Shown: positions 18,956 to 28,922 of the stretch, in pieces
Numbering within the stretch: position 1 is the stretch's first letter
Layout: each line of letters begins with the position of its first letter
Assembly (NCBI RefSeq): GCF_004522105.1
Contig: NZ_SPUJ01000001.1
Coordinates: forward strand, 310,001 to 374,000
Reading direction: 5' to 3'
DNA: 64,000 nucleotides
Source: Nocardioides sp. 1609
GTDB lineage: Bacteria; Actinomycetota; Actinomycetes; Propionibacteriales; Nocardioidaceae
Made by a program: the position numbers and the translations under genes
Notes under the pieces: model-generated
The model's input: only the letters and a program-made list of their open reading frames with translations
Told to the model about the DNA's origin: nothing
Databases searched by the model: none

Positions 18956-20796
18956 GCCGGGCCGAGCACGACGAGTCCGGGCGCACCCACGAGCACGGTG
19001 ACCAGCAGGCCCAGATCGCCGACCACGGCGTCATCGGGGACCTGCGCACCTGCGCGCTGGTGTCGACGGAGGCGACCATCGACTGGTTCTGTGCCGGCCG
19101 CTTCGACGCGCCGAGCGTGTTCGGGGGCCTGCTCGACCCCGCCGCCGGCTCCTGGCGGACGTGGGTGGTCGACGGGCACACGCGGACGACCCAGTTCTAC
19201 CTTCCCGACTCCGCGATCCTGGTGACCCGCTTCCTCACCGAGGACGGCGTCGCGGAGGTGCACGACCTCTTCCCGCTCGAGCGGGCGCACGACCCCGACC
19301 ACCGCCAGCGGATCGTGCGCCGGGTCGTGGCCGTCCGGGGGACGGTCCGGGTCCGCACCGAGCTGCGGGCGCGGCCCGACTACGGACGCGTCGTCCCGGA
19401 CGTCGAGGTCCTCGACCCCCGCCGGCTCGTTCTCCGCGCCGGCGACCTGTGCCTCGGGCTGAGCGCGAGCCACGACGTCGAGGTCGGGGACGGCGTCCTG
19501 TCGGCCGAGTGGGTGCTGCGCGCCGGCGAGGAGGCCAGGTTCTGCCTGCACGTGCTGGACGCCGGCGCGGACCTGCCCGACGACGAGGACGTGGCCGGCG
19601 CGCTCGACCGCACCGCGCGGTTCTGGCGCGGCTGGCTGGCGCAGTCGACGTACCGCGGCCGCTGGCGCGAGATGGTCGACCGCTCCGCCATCACCCTGAA
19701 GCTGCTCACCCACGAGCCGAGCGGTGCGATCGTCGCCGCCCCGACGACCAGCCTGCCGGAGGAGATCGGCGGCGAGCGCAACTGGGACTACCGCTACGTG
19801 TGGATCCGCGACGCGGCGTTCAGCCTCTACGCGCTGCTGCGGCTGGGCTTCACCGACGAGGCCGAGTCGTTCATGCGGTGGCTGTCCGAGCGGCTCGGCG
19901 ACGACCAGGGCAACGACGACGTCGGCCCGCTGCGCAACCTCTACGACATCGACGGCGCCGTGCCCGCCGAGGAGCACGAGCTCGACCACCTGCGCGGCTA
20001 CGCCGGCTCACGCCCGGTGCGGGTCGGCAACGCCGCCGCCGAGCAGCTCCAGCTCGACATCTACGGCGAGCTGATCGACTCGGTCTACCTGTTCAACAAG
20101 TACAGCGCCGGCATCAGCCTCGACGCGTGGGCCGACCTGACCCGGGTGGTCGAGTGGCTGATCGAGAACTGGGAGCGTCCCGACGCCGGCATGTGGGAGA
20201 TCCGCGACGACCCGCGACCGCACACCGTGTCGCGCCTGATGTGCTGGGTGGCGATCGAGCGGATGATGCGAACCGCGCGGCAGCGCGGGCTGCCCGGTGA
20301 CCTGGCGCGGTGGGGCGAGGCCCGCGACGCGATCCACCGCCGCATCGTCGAGGAGTGCTGGGACGACGAGGTCGGCGCGTTCATGGCCGCCGAGGGCGCC
20401 GACACCGTCGACGCCGGCGTCCTGCTGATGCCGCTGGTGAAGTTCCTCGCGCCCAACGACCCGCGCTGGCTCTCGACGCTGCAGGTGCTCGAGGAGCGGC
20501 TCGTCTCCGACAGCCTGGTCTTCCGCTACGACCTGGGCCACACGACCGACGGCCTCGACGGGCCGGAGGGCACCTTCTCGCTCTGCTCGTTCTGGTACGT
20601 CGAGGCGCTGACCCGCGCGGACCGGCTCGACGACGCCCGGTTGGCGCTGGAGAAGATGTTCACCTACGCCAACCACCTCGGGCTGTACGCCGAGCAGGTC
20701 GGGCTGACCGGCGACCAGCTCGGCAACTTCCCCCAGGCCTTCACCCACCTGTCGCTCATCAGCGCCGCGATGAACCTCGACCGCCGCCTCGTCTGA
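18952..20796 (+). CDS. Glycoside hydrolase family 15 protein (glucoamylase/trehalase-like)
   Basis: Alpha-glucosidase-type enzyme of 614 residues, typical for bacterial cytoplasmic GH15 proteins that include trehalases. There is an N-terminal beta-domain ([41 protein letters not shown]), then the (alpha/alpha)6 barrel with [18 protein letters not shown] around 270-288 and [14 protein letters not shown] near the C terminus, a region carrying catalytic carboxylates. No signal peptide is seen. Translation is coupled to zwf by GTGA overlap, so trehalose or another glucoside is a reasonable substrate because the freed glucose would feed zwf after phosphorylation (inference). Confidence 0.88.
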   Translation: MSRAEHDESGRTHEHGDQQAQIADHGVIGDLRTCALVSTEATIDWFCAGRFDAPSVFGGLLDPAAGSWRTWVVDGHTRTTQFYLPDSAILVTRFLTEDGVAEVHDLFPLERAHDPDHRQRIVRRVVAVRGTVRVRTELRARPDYGRVVPDVEVLDPRRLVLRAGDLCLGLSASHDVEVGDGVLSAEWVLRAGEEARFCLHVLDAGADLPDDEDVAGALDRTARFWRGWLAQSTYRGRWREMVDRSAITLKLLTHEPSGAIVAAPTTSLPEEIGGERNWDYRYVWIRDAAFSLYALLRLGFTDEAESFMRWLSERLGDDQGNDDVGPLRNLYDIDGAVPAEEHELDHLRGYAGSRPVRVGNAAAEQLQLDIYGELIDSVYLFNKYSAGISLDAWADLTRVVEWLIENWERPDAGMWEIRDDPRPHTVSRLMCWVAIERMMRTARQRGLPGDLARWGEARDAIHRRIVEECWDDEVGAFMAAEGADTVDAGVLLMPLVKFLAPNDPRWLSTLQVLEERLVSDSLVFRYDLGHTTDGLDGPEGTFSLCSFWYVEALTRADRLDDARLALEKMFTYANHLGLYAEQVGLTGDQLGNFPQAFTHLSLISAAMNLDRRLV

Positions 20797-20800
20797 CGCT

Positions 20801-20955
20801 GACCCGTCACCCATAGGCGACGGGTCACCGCGATCTCGACGCTGACCCGTCACCCATAGGCGACGGGTCAGCGCGACCTGGACGCCGACCCGTCACCCAT
20901 AGGCGACGGGTCACCGCGACCTGGACGCCGACCCGTCACCGATAGGTGACGGGTC
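20801..20955. repeat. Array A: four 26-bp palindromes at 43-bp period
   Basis: Palindromes at 20801-20826, 20844-20869, 20887-20912 and 20930-20955 share the form GACCCGTCACC-CATA-GGYGACGGGTC. Three have C in place of T in the right arm. The 17-base spacers are nearly identical. The array fills the gap between the convergent GH15 and ACT-GNAT genes, and the last unit touches the ACT-GNAT stop. A near-identical array is at 53020-53168. Bidirectional termination or a REP-like function is inferred. Confidence 0.9.
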
Positions 20956-21838
20956 AGCGGTCGAGGGGACGGAGGTCGGAAACGGAGATGCGGACGGTCA
21001 GGGTCTCGCCGGCCATCCGGATCCGGCCCCGCATGCCCGCGGAGAGCACCATCGGCATCACCGCGCGGTTGTCGTGGGCGGTGGTGAGGACGATCTCGGA
21101 GGCGCCGAGGCCGCGGGCGAGGCGGGCGGAGTCGCCCAGCAGCCGGGTCCCGATGCCGCGGCGCTGCCAGGCGGCGTCGACCCGGATGTCGACGGTGAAG
21201 ACGGTGGGGTCCTCGGTGCTCGCGACCACGGCGGCGCGACCGGCGGCGACGCCGTCGGCGAGCGCCGTCACCGTGCCGCCGTCGACGACGTACGTCGGCA
21301 CCGCGCCGGCCCCGATCCGCCGTCCGCCGGACGGCGCGAAGGCCGGGCGGTCGCGGCCCAGCACGTCGCTGACGAGCTCGGCCATCGCCGCACCGCGGGC
21401 GTGCTCGACCGCGGTGAACGGCGCGACCCGACGGATCTGCACCTGGACGTCGCCGACCGCCATCTCCATCACGTCCTGCGGCCCCTCGCCCGGCAGGACG
21501 TCGGCGTCGAACAGGTGGGCCACGACGTCGGGGAACGACGCCGGCTGGGCCAGCACCGACCGCGCGGCCTGCACGTAGCGGGTCGGCTGGTCGAGCAGCG
21601 CCTCCTCGGTGCACGTCGCGGCCACGATGTCCCGGCCGCCGGAGCGCTCGTGCAGGACGACGAGGTCCTCGGCGGTCCACTCGTCGGGGGTCCGCAGCAC
21701 GAGCTCGTCGGTCACCCGGTCGTTGTCGGGGAAGGCCTGGACGCCGACGATGTTCGCGCCGGCCTTGCCGCACTCCGCCGCCAGCTCGGCCAGGGCGCCC
21801 GGACGGTCGGGCAGGGTGACACGCACTCTCCACAGCAT
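20954..21838 (-). CDS. ACT domain-GNAT acetyltransferase fusion
   Basis: An N-terminal ACT amino-acid-binding domain (MLWRVRVTLPDRPGALAELAAECGKAG..) is followed by a C-terminal GNAT domain whose acetyl-CoA loop reads QRRGIGTRLLGDSARLARGLGA. ACT-GNAT proteins of actinomycetes such as Micromonospora are protein lysine acetyltransferases whose activity is tuned by amino acids (established for that family), and a similar role is inferred here. The ATG at 21838 puts the ACT domain at the N terminus, giving 294 residues. An ATG at 21895 would add 19 residues without obvious domain content. The stop lies inside the last palindrome of array A. Confidence 0.82.
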   Translation of the reverse strand: MLWRVRVTLPDRPGALAELAAECGKAGANIVGVQAFPDNDRVTDELVLRTPDEWTAEDLVVLHERSGGRDIVAATCTEEALLDQPTRYVQAARSVLAQPASFPDVVAHLFDADVLPGEGPQDVMEMAVGDVQVQIRRVAPFTAVEHARGAAMAELVSDVLGRDRPAFAPSGGRRIGAGAVPTYVVDGGTVTALADGVAAGRAAVVASTEDPTVFTVDIRVDAAWQRRGIGTRLLGDSARLARGLGASEIVLTTAHDNRAVMPMVLSAGMRGRIRMAGETLTVRISVSDLRPLDR

Positions 21839-21916
21839 GCTTCCAGGGTCCTCGGCCGTCGTTGCGCCCGCAAGTCCGACCGGTTGCGACGACATTGCGT
21901 CTGCCTCGCACCCGGC

Positions 21917-22453
21917 TCAGAGGACGCGGATGTCGTCGACCTTCCAGACGCCGTCGGTGAGGACGACGTCGACGAGCACCCGGTTGCGCCCGAGCACCTC
22001 GCTCTCGCCGGCCGCGAGACCGCGCCCCGAGACGAGCACCTGGTCGACGTAGAGGAGGCAGACGACGTCCTCGCCCCCGCGGGTGCGGACCACGCCCGCG
22101 CCCCGCACCCGCGCCTCGGTGACGGCCTCGCGCTCGCGGGCGAAGGGGCGGACCTCGCGACCGAAGACCCGGGCGAAGCGGGCGGCGTAGGCCGGCGTCA
22201 TGGTCGCCGAGGCGGCCCTCAGGCTGCCGGCGAGGTCGGCGTGGTCGTAGCCGAGGGCGAGCGGGACGGCCGCGACCGCCGCCTCGAGCCCGTCGCCGCC
22301 GGGTCCGAGGAGGTCGGCGACCTCGTAGCCGCCGCGGCTGTCGGGCGCGCTCCGGGCGACGTCGGGGCGGGTGAGCGCGAGCGCGACCGTGAGGGCCGAG
22401 CCCAGCAGGACCAGCACGAGCAGGACGACCACGGGACGCCGCAGGGGGCCCAT
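21917..22453 (-). CDS. Membrane-anchored protein, Mce-associated-like
   Basis: Protein of 178 residues with one N-terminal membrane segment (RRPVVVLLVLVLLGSALTVALAL) and an extracytoplasmic domain ending VLVDVVLTDGVWKVDDIRVL. The layout, including the helix containing SATMTPAYAARFARVF and the terminal conserved-Trp strand, resembles Mce-associated membrane proteins encoded downstream of mce lipid-transport operons. No yrbE or mce genes are in the window. The ATG overlaps the preceding stop by one base (TGATG), so the two genes are coupled. Confidence 0.65.
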   Translation of the reverse strand: MGPLRRPVVVLLVLVLLGSALTVALALTRPDVARSAPDSRGGYEVADLLGPGGDGLEAAVAAVPLALGYDHADLAGSLRAASATMTPAYAARFARVFGREVRPFAREREAVTEARVRGAGVVRTRGGEDVVCLLYVDQVLVSGRGLAAGESEVLGRNRVLVDVVLTDGVWKVDDIRVL

Positions 22454-23007
22454 CAGCGCACCTCCTCGAGCGCCGCGACCAGCCAGTCGCCGCCGACGAG
22501 GTCGAGCACGACGCGGGTGCGGTACGGCGCCGTGCGCCGGCCGGTCGGCGCCGTGGTCGTCACGTCGAGGGTGACCAGGACCTGGGCCCGATCGGCGAGG
22601 AGGAGCTCGGTGGCGGCGCCGTCGCGCTCGAGCGCCGCGCTGAGCCGCAGCCGCCGCTCGGCGACCCGGTCGGCGAGGGCCGCGGCGCCGGCGTCGTACG
22701 ACGCGACGAAGCTGTCGGTGCCCAGGGCCCGCATCGCGTCCATGTCGCGCTCGACGTGACGGTGGTCGAGGGTGAAGTACGTCCGCGCCGCCCGACGCGC
22801 CGCGACGACCGCCCGGCCCTCGACGTCGTCCTCCCAGCCGTCCGCGCCGATGTCGGCCGGTCGCTGCGGGGAGTCGTCGGGGTCGTTGCGGCGCTCGAGG
22901 AGCAGCACCGCCGAGGTGGCGAGGACCGCGAGCAGGAGGAGCGCGAGGACGGCGGTGAGCAGGCGGGATCCTCCCGCCGTCCGCCGGGTCGGCGCGTCGT
23001 TGACCAT
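22453..23007 (-). CDS. Membrane-anchored protein, Mce-associated-like
   Basis: Partner of the downstream gene, 184 residues. The ATG at 23007 (MVNDAPTRRTAGGS) is supported by GGGAGGGAGGG a few bases upstream, against an alternative at 23031. One transmembrane helix (LLTAVLALLLLAVLATSAVLLL) is followed by an extracytoplasmic domain with YFTLDHRHVERDMDAMRALGTDSFVASYD and VLDLVGGDWLVAALEEVR, a pattern seen in Mce-associated proteins. Homology is moderate by eye, and another family of small NTF2-like exported domains is possible. Function without linked mce genes is unknown. Confidence 0.65.
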   Translation of the reverse strand: MVNDAPTRRTAGGSRLLTAVLALLLLAVLATSAVLLLERRNDPDDSPQRPADIGADGWEDDVEGRAVVAARRAARTYFTLDHRHVERDMDAMRALGTDSFVASYDAGAAALADRVAERRLRLSAALERDGAATELLLADRAQVLVTLDVTTTAPTGRRTAPYRTRVVLDLVGGDWLVAALEEVR

Positions 23008-23128
23008 CGCCCTCCCTCCCCAGGTCGGCACGGTGCCCGCTCACCTTGTCAGAGCGAGTGGGTCGGCGTGAGGTTCTCGGGCACCTCGACCCCGGCGCGT
23101 CGTGCAGACCCGCACTCGGACCGACGCC

Positions 23129-23164
23129 GGGACCGGCCCCGGGACCAGCCCCGGGACCGGCCCC
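23129..23164. repeat. Three 12-bp direct repeats
   Basis: GGGACCGGCCCC occurs three times in a row, with one base changed in the middle copy, in the gap between groEL and the Mce-associated pair. No open frame is convincing here. Confidence 0.75.
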
Positions 23165-23174
23165 GAAAAGCGGA

Positions 23175-23206
23175 CCGACCCGCCGCGGTCACCCGCGACG
23201 GGTCGG
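23175..23206 (-). terminator. Hairpin downstream of groEL
   Basis: CCGACCCG pairs with CGGGTCGG (8 bp), and inside it CGCG pairs with CGCG around a 6-base loop after a C/A mismatch. It lies 28 bases beyond the groEL stop and probably ends that transcript. Confidence 0.6.
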
Positions 23207-23233
23207 ATCAGCCGGCGGACCGGCGGGGGTGGA

Positions 23234-24895
<1,662 letters not shown>

Positions 24896-24994
24896 TCAGG
24901 GCCAGAACGGCGAACGGGTCGCCCGCCGACGTACGCACGAGGCGCTCGTCAGGCGGACGACCCGCGCAGCTGATCTGGAGAGATCAGGGAGTGA

Positions 24995-25288
24995 TCAGGA
25001 GACGACGGCGAGGACGTCGCGCGCCGAGAGGATGAGGAACTCGTCCCCGGCGTACTTGACCTCGGTGCCGCCGTACTTGCTGTAGATGACCTTGTCGCCG
25101 ACGGCGACGTCGAGCGGGACGCGGTTGCCGTTGTCGTCGATGCGACCGGGACCCAGGGCCACGACCTCGCCCTCCTGGGGCTTCTCCTTGGCGGTGTCCG
25201 GGATGACCAGGCCGGAAGCCGTGGTCTGCTCGGCCTCGAGGGGCTTGACGACGATCCGGTCCTCGAGAGGCTTGATGTTGACCGACAC
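24995..25288 (-). CDS. groES: Co-chaperonin GroES
   Basis: Heptameric lid of the GroEL chamber, 97 residues, the usual size. The sequence opens [20 protein letters not shown], contains the mobile loop [15 protein letters not shown] and ends [15 protein letters not shown]. The GTG at 25288 is chosen because GGAGG lies eight bases upstream. The GTG at 25303 would consume that ribosome site. Two CIRCE operators lie 96-157 bases upstream, so HrcA-type heat-shock repression is expected. Confidence 0.95.
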   Translation of the reverse strand: MSVNIKPLEDRIVVKPLEAEQTTASGLVIPDTAKEKPQEGEVVALGPGRIDDNGNRVPLDVAVGDKVIYSKYGGTEVKYAGDEFLILSARDVLAVVS

Positions 25289-25383
25289 GATGTCGACCTC
25301 CACTTTCGTTGTAACTCTGCGGGCTCACGTGGTGGGCCTGCTCGGTGGTACGCCGTCGCGGGGGTCGTACCTCTTCGCAAGCG

Positions 25384-25410
25384 CTGGCACCCTCGGGTCG
25401 AGAGTGCCAG
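25384..25410 (-). promoter_or_regulatory. CIRCE operator 1 (groES-groEL)
   Basis: CTGGCACCC, nine bases, GAGTGCCAG: one mismatch from a perfect inverted repeat and close to the HrcA-binding consensus TTAGCACTC-N9-GAGTGCTAA. It is the operator nearer to groES. Confidence 0.8.
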
Positions 25411-25418
25411 TTCTGAAA

Positions 25419-25445
25419 CTAGCACTCCCCCCTGACGAGTGCCAG
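25419..25445 (-). promoter_or_regulatory. CIRCE operator 2 (groES-groEL)
   Basis: CTAGCACTC, nine bases, GAGTGCCAG: an 8 of 9 match between arms and to the CIRCE consensus. It lies eight bases from operator 1, so HrcA can bind as a tandem pair, as in other actinobacterial groES promoters. Confidence 0.88.
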
Positions 25446-25462
25446 GGAGGGTGGGTGCGTGG

Positions 25463-26536
25463 TCAGATGTCGCGGCGCCAGGAGGCCACGACGACGCGCA
25501 CCGGGTCGGGGTCCTCGGCGATCACGCTGCTGTAGCTGGCCGTGGTGTCGACCCGGTGCTGATCGACCGTGTTCGCCGCGACCGGGGTCACCGCGACCAG
25601 GAGGCCGTCACCGTCGGCCCACGTCGTCCGCGGCGCCTCGCCGTCGACGGTCACCCCCAGCGACGCCGCCGGCCCGGCAGCGGAGGTGTAGTAGCGGTAG
25701 GACCGGGCGCCCACCCGGCGCTCGGCCGAGAAGTAGGCGTCGACCCCGACGCTCAGCACGAGCCACTCGCGTCCCTCGCCGGCCCACCCGAGCCCGCCGA
25801 CCCAGGGCCGCCGCTGGACCGTGACCGTGCAGCCCGGCTCGCCCTCGCGCACGAACGTCAGCCCTCCGGCCGCGCGCGCCCGCGGCCCGCACCGCACCGC
25901 ACCCTCCTCGTCGTGGGCGTCGAGGTAGAGCTGGTCGGCACCGGCGCGGTCGACCCGGAGGCCGGTGGGGTCGACGACCTGGGTGACCCCGTCGTAGTCC
26001 ACCGCCACCGTGACCTCGTCGGCGTCGGGCACCTCGTCGACGGCGACGTAGCCCCGGACCCGGCTGGTCGTCATCGTGCCCCCGTCGAAGGCCTCGTCGA
26101 GAAGCCGCAGCGGGTACTCCCGCGCTGTCTCGTCGGCGGGCGAGGACGACCCGACCACCAGCGTGAACGTCGGCGAGACCGGCTCGCTCCCCGGCTCCAG
26201 GGCCGGCGCGGGACCGACCTGGACCTGCGCCAGCTCGACGCCGACGAAGCTGCCGTCCTCGGGCGGTCTCCGGTCGGCGGGCTCGTCGGTGCAGCACGAG
26301 GCCGGCATCTCCTCGGTGGGCTCACCCACCGTGAGGCGGTAGCTGCCGGTCGGGACCCGGAGGTCGACGGTCCACCCGGGAACGGCCTGGCCGTCGGTGG
26401 CGGCCACCTGGTCACCCGCGGCCACCCTCGGCCGGTCGTCGCGCTGGAACCACACCACGGCGGCGACGGCGACGACGAGGACCAGGGCGACACCCGCGGC
26501 GACGGTGCGACGGGAGGTGGGGACGGCGGGGGGCAC
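25463..26536 (-). CDS. Membrane-anchored protein of unknown function (paralogue pair, member 2)
   Basis: Protein of 357 residues with a single N-terminal membrane helix (TVAAGVALVLVVAVAAVVWF) and a large extracytoplasmic domain. The GTG at 26536 follows GGAAGGAGG. The extracellular part shares a clear pattern with the neighbouring lipoprotein: GSFVGVELAQVQV, RGYVAVDEVPDADEVTVAVDYDG, a VRCGP element and GWAGEGREWLVLSVGVDA. No known domain was recognised. A Cys pair (SCCTDEP) is unusual. Both genes run leftward between the methyltransferase and groES, and the function is not inferable. Confidence 0.65.
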   Translation of the reverse strand: MPPAVPTSRRTVAAGVALVLVVAVAAVVWFQRDDRPRVAAGDQVAATDGQAVPGWTVDLRVPTGSYRLTVGEPTEEMPASCCTDEPADRRPPEDGSFVGVELAQVQVGPAPALEPGSEPVSPTFTLVVGSSSPADETAREYPLRLLDEAFDGGTMTTSRVRGYVAVDEVPDADEVTVAVDYDGVTQVVDPTGLRVDRAGADQLYLDAHDEEGAVRCGPRARAAGGLTFVREGEPGCTVTVQRRPWVGGLGWAGEGREWLVLSVGVDAYFSAERRVGARSYRYYTSAAGPAASLGVTVDGEAPRTTWADGDGLLVAVTPVAANTVDQHRVDTTASYSSVIAEDPDPVRVVVASWRRDI

Positions 26537-26584
26537 GAGGTTCCTCCTTCCGCGCGCCCCGGCTCCGCAAACGACGTCCTCGCG

Positions 26585-27631
26585 TCAGACCTCGATGCTC
26601 CAGGTCACGCGGATGTCGGGGCAGGCGGCGTCGGCGGCCTCGAAGCGCTGGACGGCGGTGACGGTGAGGACCTCCCCGTCGTCGGCCGAGGAGTCGAAGA
26701 CGACGTGGTCGCGCCCGAGGGGCGCGGATCCGTCGGCGGGGTCGGCCGGGCGCGCCTCGACCGGCTCGGCGTCCCCCAGCCGGTACCGGAAGTCCGTGGT
26801 CTCGGTCGACCCGGAGCACCCGTCGCGGCCGGCGATCTCGGCGACCCCGTCGGGCCAGAGGGACGTCTCGAGCACCAGCCACCGGTCGTCCTGCGACGTC
26901 ACCCACCCGTGCCCGGGCGCCCAGGGCACCCGGGCCACCTGCAGGAGACAGTGGCTCAGGTCGTTGCCCGCCGCCGCCGCGCTCGGCGTCGACCGTGGCG
27001 GCCCGCAGCGGACCTCGCTCCGGGCCAGGCTGTCGGGCGGCCCGTACAGGTCGGCGGCCGGCCCCTCGTGGACGACGGTGACGTCGCCGACCTCGACGAC
27101 CTGCTCGAGGCCGTCGAAGTCGACCTTCACCGCCAGGTCGTCCGGCTCGCCCTCGACCGCGACGTAGGCGCTGCCGGAGAACTCGAACGGTGTGTCCTCG
27201 GCGTCGGCGACGGCGTCCTCGTCGTTCCTCACGAGCGTCGCCTCGTCGAGGGAGTACTCGCGTCCGTCGGCGACGAGCCACACGTGCGGCTCGACCCGCT
27301 CGCCCTGCGGCGCCCGCATCGCGGCGAAACCGCCGGTGAAGTCCCAGGTCCACGCGACGCCGACGAACGACGCGTCGTCGGCGGGCCGGTCGTAGGTCTC
27401 GTCGTGGGCCGGCAGGTCGTCGAGCGGCGCGCTGACGGTGAAGTCGATCCGCCCGTCGGGCGTCTGGACGGTGACGAGCCGCCCCGCCACCGACGACGTC
27501 GACAGGTCGACGACCGTGCCGACCGGCGCCGCCCGGCCCTCGTCGCCCCCCGGGCCCGAGCAGCCGAGCAGGGTGGCGGTCAGGACCACGGCCAGGGTGG
27601 GGACCGCGAGGGCGGGAACGGGACGACGCAT
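26585..27631 (-). CDS. Lipoprotein of unknown function (paralogue pair, member 1)
   Basis: Lipoprotein of 348 residues: signal MRRPVPALAVPTLAVVLTAT, lipobox LLGC, then a Gly/Asp-rich linker. The mature part parallels the next gene (ASFVGVAWTW, SAYVAVEGEPDDLAVKVDFDG, VRCGPPRS, GWVTSQDDRWLVLETSLW), which indicates a tandem duplication with different membrane anchors. No recognised family. The methyltransferase gene diverges 55 bases upstream. Surface exposure is the only supported functional statement. Confidence 0.65.
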   Translation of the reverse strand: MRRPVPALAVPTLAVVLTATLLGCSGPGGDEGRAAPVGTVVDLSTSSVAGRLVTVQTPDGRIDFTVSAPLDDLPAHDETYDRPADDASFVGVAWTWDFTGGFAAMRAPQGERVEPHVWLVADGREYSLDEATLVRNDEDAVADAEDTPFEFSGSAYVAVEGEPDDLAVKVDFDGLEQVVEVGDVTVVHEGPAADLYGPPDSLARSEVRCGPPRSTPSAAAAGNDLSHCLLQVARVPWAPGHGWVTSQDDRWLVLETSLWPDGVAEIAGRDGCSGSTETTDFRYRLGDAEPVEARPADPADGSAPLGRDHVVFDSSADDGEVLTVTAVQRFEAADAACPDIRVTWSIEV

Positions 27632-27686
27632 GGCCCCCTGTGCCCACCGGCGCAGCCACGGCAAACCCGCCTGCGAGGATCGTGAC

Positions 27687-28862
27687 ATGGACCTCGACGC
27701 CTTCCGCTGGCTGCTGACCGACGACGGTCGAGCCCTGCTGACGGCGGCGACCGACCTCGTGGCCGGCGGCGACGACGAGCTCGCGGTCCAGACGGCGCTG
27801 CGCCGGACGGCGACGCCGGACCGGGTCGCCGCCGCGCTCACCCAGGTGACGCTGCGCCGACGCGCCGAGGCCAAGCTCGGCGCGCGGGCCGCCGTCCTGT
27901 ACTTCACGCCCGACGGGCTCGAGCAGGCCACCCGCGCCGCGGTCGCGCGACACCGCGCCGGCCGGCTGACGGCGTTCGCCACCCGCACCCTCGTCGACCT
28001 CGGCTGCGGCATCGGCGGCGACCTGCTCGCCGCCGCCGAGGCGGGGATCACCTGCGTCGGCGTCGACCTCGACCCGGTCCGGGTCGCGGTGGCCGAGGCC
28101 AACCTGGCCGCACTGGGCCTCCCGGGCGCGGTGAGCGTCGCCGACGCGACCCGGATCGACACCTCGCCGTTCGACGTCGCCTTCGCCGACCCCGCCCGCC
28201 GCACCGGCGCGGGCCGCACGTGGAGCCCGGACGCCTGGACGCCGCCCTGGACGTTCGTCGAGCGGCTGCTCACCCGCGACGCCTGCGTGAAGGTCGCCCC
28301 CGGCATCCCCCACGACCTGGTGCCCGAGGGCGTCGAGGCCGAGTGGGTCAGCGACCACGGCGAGGTCAAGGAGGCAGCGCTGTGGTCGGGCAGCCTGGCC
28401 TCGACGCGGCGCCGGGCCACGGTCATCGGCGACGGCGGCCTGGCCACCCTCACCGAGGACGACGACCCGGGTCCGGCCCAGGTCGGCGTCCGCGAGGTCG
28501 GCGGCTACCTCTACGAGCCCGACGGCGCCGTCATCCGCGCGGGCCTGGTCACCGCCGTCGCGGCCGGGGTCGACGGCGGCCTGGTCGACGAGCACATCGC
28601 CTACGTCACCTCCGACGGCTCGTTCCGCACGCCGTTCGCCCGCGGCTACCGGGTGCTCGAGGAGCTCCCCTACCGCGAGAAGCAGCTGAAGGCGGCGCTG
28701 CGCGAGCGCGGGGTCGGCACGCTGACGATCAAGAAGCGCGGCGTCGACGTCGTGCCGGAGCAGCTGCGCAAGCGGCTCGCCCTCACCGGTGACGCCGAGG
28801 CCACCATCGTGATGACCCGGGTCGCCGGCCGGGGCGCGGCGTACCTGGTCGACCCGTTCTGA
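27687..28862 (+). CDS. Class I SAM-dependent methyltransferase, THUMP-like domain protein
   Basis: Protein of 391 residues. After about 100 helical residues, the SAM motif LVDLGCGIGGDLL lies at 102-114, the acidic ribose-binding strand is CVGVDLDPVRV, and FADPARRTGAGR stands where catalytic DPPR/NPPY motifs occur. The C-terminal third (LPYREKQLKAALRERGVGTLTIKKRGVDVVPEQLRKRL) matches the THUMP-like domain of actinobacterial putative RNA methyltransferases. The substrate is unknown, with tRNA or rRNA inferred. The ATG at 27687 has GAGG eight bases before it. A hairpin separates its end from the convergent hydrolase. Confidence 0.82.
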   Translation: MDLDAFRWLLTDDGRALLTAATDLVAGGDDELAVQTALRRTATPDRVAAALTQVTLRRRAEAKLGARAAVLYFTPDGLEQATRAAVARHRAGRLTAFATRTLVDLGCGIGGDLLAAAEAGITCVGVDLDPVRVAVAEANLAALGLPGAVSVADATRIDTSPFDVAFADPARRTGAGRTWSPDAWTPPWTFVERLLTRDACVKVAPGIPHDLVPEGVEAEWVSDHGEVKEAALWSGSLASTRRRATVIGDGGLATLTEDDDPGPAQVGVREVGGYLYEPDGAVIRAGLVTAVAAGVDGGLVDEHIAYVTSDGSFRTPFARGYRVLEELPYREKQLKAALRERGVGTLTIKKRGVDVVPEQLRKRLALTGDAEATIVMTRVAGRGAAYLVDPF

Positions 28863-28864
28863 CC

Positions 28865-28896
28865 GGCCCCCTCGACCAGGTGTGGACGAGGGGGCC
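28865..28896. terminator. Bidirectional terminator hairpin
   Basis: GGCCCCCTCG and its exact complement form a 10-bp stem with a 12-base loop, filling the 60-base gap between the convergent methyltransferase and metallo-hydrolase genes. Confidence 0.7.
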
Positions 28897-28922
28897 CGGC
28901 GGCCACCGTGGGGTGGGTCGGC

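Noticed and set aside
20801..20955. CRISPR-like regular repeat/spacer pattern (also at 53020-53168)
   Set aside because: The spacers are nearly identical to each other and the repeats are full palindromes. There are no cas genes, so these are tandem palindrome arrays and not CRISPR.
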